The notes under the pieces are model-generated. The model was not told the origin of the DNA and did not search any database. It saw only the letters and a list, made by a program, of their open reading frames with translations. This document shows, one piece after another, positions 62,821-64,000 of a stretch of DNA of 64,000 nt. Both the position numbers and the translations under genes were made by a program. The DNA comes from JAWCLZ01 sp038850275 (lineage in GTDB: Archaea; Halobacteriota; JAWCLZ01). The stretch is from contig JAWCLZ010000006.1 of assembly GCA_038850275.1 (NCBI GenBank), positions 1 through 64,000 on the forward strand. The letters run 5' to 3'. Numbering within the stretch: the first letter of the stretch is position 1; each line of letters opens with the position of its first letter.

Positions 62821-62997
62821 ATGCCATTCGTACTATGTGAAAAATGCTATGAAAAAATGAAAGAGCAGGTATACATTAGCAGCAAACCAGTCTATGGGAA
62901 ATGTGTTCTATGCTCCTACCTTGGCTATGGAGTTATTGTTGTGGAGCCTAGAAATATGCTTGCTTTTGAAACCTTGAGAAAAGCAGCAGCTTCATAG
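62821..62997 (+). CDS. 58-residue CxxC micro-protein
   Basis: An open frame of 58 codons starting MPFVLCEKCYEKMKEQVY. It has two cysteine pairs, CEKC at 6-9 and CVLC at about 28-31, which should bind one zinc or iron ion in a rubredoxin/ribbon style. ATG with AAGGGGGAA just upstream. No known family. It is one of several small metal-binding proteins clustered in the last 2 kb. Confidence 0.68.
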   Translation: MPFVLCEKCYEKMKEQVYISSKPVYGKCVLCSYLGYGVIVVEPRNMLAFETLRKAAAS

Positions 62998-63072
62998 CTC
63001 CGCGTGACCACAGACGGATCTAGAATAGTTTCTCAGGCTTTGAGTGGGGATGCTTGATATCTAAAGCGAAAC

Positions 63073-63180
63073 TTAAGAAAAGTATTCTCCCACTCCAACT
63101 TTCCTTTCTCGAGCCCGAGTTCCAATCAGATATGCTCTGAAGCACCCAACTGCTTCAACTTCAACATCAATTTTGAGCAC
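63073..63180 (-). CDS. Doubtful 35-residue open frame or gene remnant
   Basis: A minus-strand frame beginning GTG, 9 bp after GAGGAG, reading LKIDVEVEAVGCFRAYLIGT and ending VGVGEYFS. The composition looks protein-like. An ATG further upstream (MSIRAIVS, then TGA) would read into it after a one-base shift, so it may be a broken longer gene. No known family. Confidence 0.25.
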   Translation of the reverse strand: MLKIDVEVEAVGCFRAYLIGTRARERKVGVGEYFS

Positions 63181-63223
63181 GCAATAGAGCTCCTCACGAG
63201 ACTATTGCCCTTATACTCATAGG

Positions 63224-63376
63224 TTAAACCTTTCCCTTGATATACATCTCAGGATTTCTATCGAACTTCTGCTTGCACATAGGAGCGCAGAAGTAGTAAA
63301 TCTTCCCTTTATATTCAGACTTCCACTTCGCAGTTTTTTCATCAACTTCCATTTTGCAAACTACATCTAGAGCCAA
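63224..63376 (-). CDS. YHS-domain protein
   Basis: A 50-residue single YHS domain with the pattern DVVCKMEVDEKT, KGKIYYFCAPMCKQKF and NPEMYIKGK. YHS domains bind metal through two or three cysteines and occur in copper and heavy-metal handling proteins and in small stand-alone forms. TTG start preceded by AGGTGA. Divergent from the DUF438/hemerythrin gene. Found by direct translation of this gap. Confidence 0.85.
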   Translation of the reverse strand: MALDVVCKMEVDEKTAKWKSEYKGKIYYFCAPMCKQKFDRNPEMYIKGKV

Positions 63377-63540
63377 GTAATTCACCTATTAATAAATTGA
63401 ACGAAGAATTAATTAGTTATCGCTTCTCTTATAGTCGAGTAGATTCAGCATATAAAGGAAAGAAATGGAATCACATAGGAGAAAAAATACAGAAAGAGAA
63501 ATGTAAAAAGAATATGATTTCGTAAAAATAAGGTGGATTT

Positions 63541-64000
63541 ATGGAGAAGAAAAAAATGCTCAAGGAGTTGATCAAGCAGCTGCATGAAGGAGCAGTGCCA
63601 GCTGAGGTTAAAGAAAGATTTAAACAAGTTTTAGAGAGCACAACTCCACTGGAAATTGCTAGAATAGAGGAGGAACTTATAAAAGAGGGAATACCTAGAG
63701 AGGAAATTCGAAGACTCTGCGAGGTTCATTTAGCTGTTTTTAGAGAGCAATTGGAGAAGCAAAAAATCGAGGTACCCCTCGGGCACGCTATTGGAATTCT
63801 AATGGAGGAACATAGAATTCTCCTAGAAAGGCAAGAGAAACTAAATGGCATTGCAATTGAGCAAGAACCTGATTTAGCGCAGCTTAATCAAATTGCAATA
63901 GATTATTTAGAGGCTGAAAAGCATTATTTAAGGGAGGAGAATGTGCTATTCCCAGTCTTAGAGAAACATGGCATAACTGAGCCTCCTGCGATTATGTGGA
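63541..64000 (+). CDS. DUF438/hemerythrin-domain protein, 5' part
   Basis: The first 153 residues of a protein truncated by the window edge. Residues 1-70 match DUF438 (MLKELIKQLHEGAVPAEVKE; EGIPREEIRRLCEVH). Residues from about 80 start a hemerythrin-like HHE domain with the H, E and H pattern (GHAIGILMEEHRILLERQ; AEKHYLREENVLFPVLEKHG). Such proteins often carry a PAS domain after this and are thought to sense oxygen, nitric oxide or iron. The end is not visible. Confidence 0.82.
   Translation, partial: MEKKKMLKELIKQLHEGAVPAEVKERFKQVLESTTPLEIARIEEELIKEGIPREEIRRLCEVHLAVFREQLEKQKIEVPLGHAIGILMEEHRILLERQEKLNGIAIEQEPDLAQLNQIAIDYLEAEKHYLREENVLFPVLEKHGITEPPAIMW

Noticed and set aside
63073..63246. 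Programmed frameshift or selenocysteine in the gap after 63.07 kb
   Set aside because: MSIRAIVS, TGA, then a one-base shifted frame could be joined, but no slip site or SECIS structure is visible; a broken gene or chance is simpler.
1..64000. CRISPR array, insertion sequence or rRNA gene
   Set aside because: No spaced direct repeats, transposase frames or ribosomal RNA segments were seen in either strand.

Overview
The window looks like part of a chromosome from an anaerobic euryarchaeon. The evidence is RadB, both subunit-D-type (PolC/DP2) and family-B DNA polymerases, NMD3, TrmY, archaeal IF5B, a thermosome, the L7Ae-S28e-L24e-ndk-IF5B ribosomal operon, TATA-type promoters and tRNA genes with archaeal introns. 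Formyltransferase Ftr, HdrA/HdrB-type redox proteins, pyruvate:ferredoxin oxidoreductase and F420-type luciferase-fold enzymes point to a methanopterin- and ferredoxin-based C1/acetyl metabolism, as in methanogens, Archaeoglobi and alkane- or methane-oxidising relatives. A PGF-CTERM-like tail fits the same groups. No methyl-CoM reductase or hydrogenase lies in the window, so the lifestyle cannot be fixed further.

Layout. 0-7.8 kb: two divergent redox units. On the minus strand is a coupled operon of a shortened aldehyde:ferredoxin oxidoreductase-like protein, a four-cluster ferredoxin, an HdrC-HdrB fusion and an HdrA (cut by the window edge). On the plus strand is a polyferredoxin followed by a second HdrA fused to MvhD. 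7.8-24.2 kb: information processing and cofactors (NadM, DP2, NYN nuclease-like protein, ADH synthase for the archaeal shikimate route, tRNA-His with intron, the ribosomal/IF5B operon, XerA, tRNA-Val, tRNA-Gln, phosphohexomutase, TruD, RadB, endonuclease III, TRAM protein). 24.2-31.4 kb: PolB, an alpha-glucan phosphorylase-like enzyme, two M24 peptidases, TrmY, and an M52 hydrogenase-maturation-type protease.

31.4-44.4 kb is the accessory, envelope-oriented part: a coupled three-gene set with a secreted helical protein, a 51-residue micro-protein and a PGF-CTERM surface protein; AMP phosphorylase with a chorismate-lyase-like protein; an HD phosphohydrolase; two membrane-anchored winged-helix proteins; two small exported proteins; Pcm; and a MacB-like ABC system with an exported adaptor. 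44.4-52.6 kb: HAD phosphatase, PyrF, Ftr, the complete por operon led by two CBS-pair proteins, RimI, NMD3 and DUF424. 52.6-64 kb: tRNA-Leu with a D-loop intron, IlvD, thermosome, PyrC, MobB-MoaE fusion, GlmM, two tandem F420-type luciferase-fold proteins, a phosphoribosyltransferase, several very small metal-binding proteins, and the start of a DUF438/hemerythrin protein.

The central metabolic genes fit together: Por makes acetyl-CoA or pyruvate with ferredoxin, Hdr-type complexes redistribute those electrons, Ftr and Mer-like proteins handle C1 units on methanopterin, and MobB-MoaE supplies pterin cofactor for Mo/W enzymes. The strongest candidate for something undescribed is the mini-AOR/Hdr operon at the left end. 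The AOR-like subunit keeps its iron-sulfur cysteines but appears to have lost the tungstopterin-binding segments.
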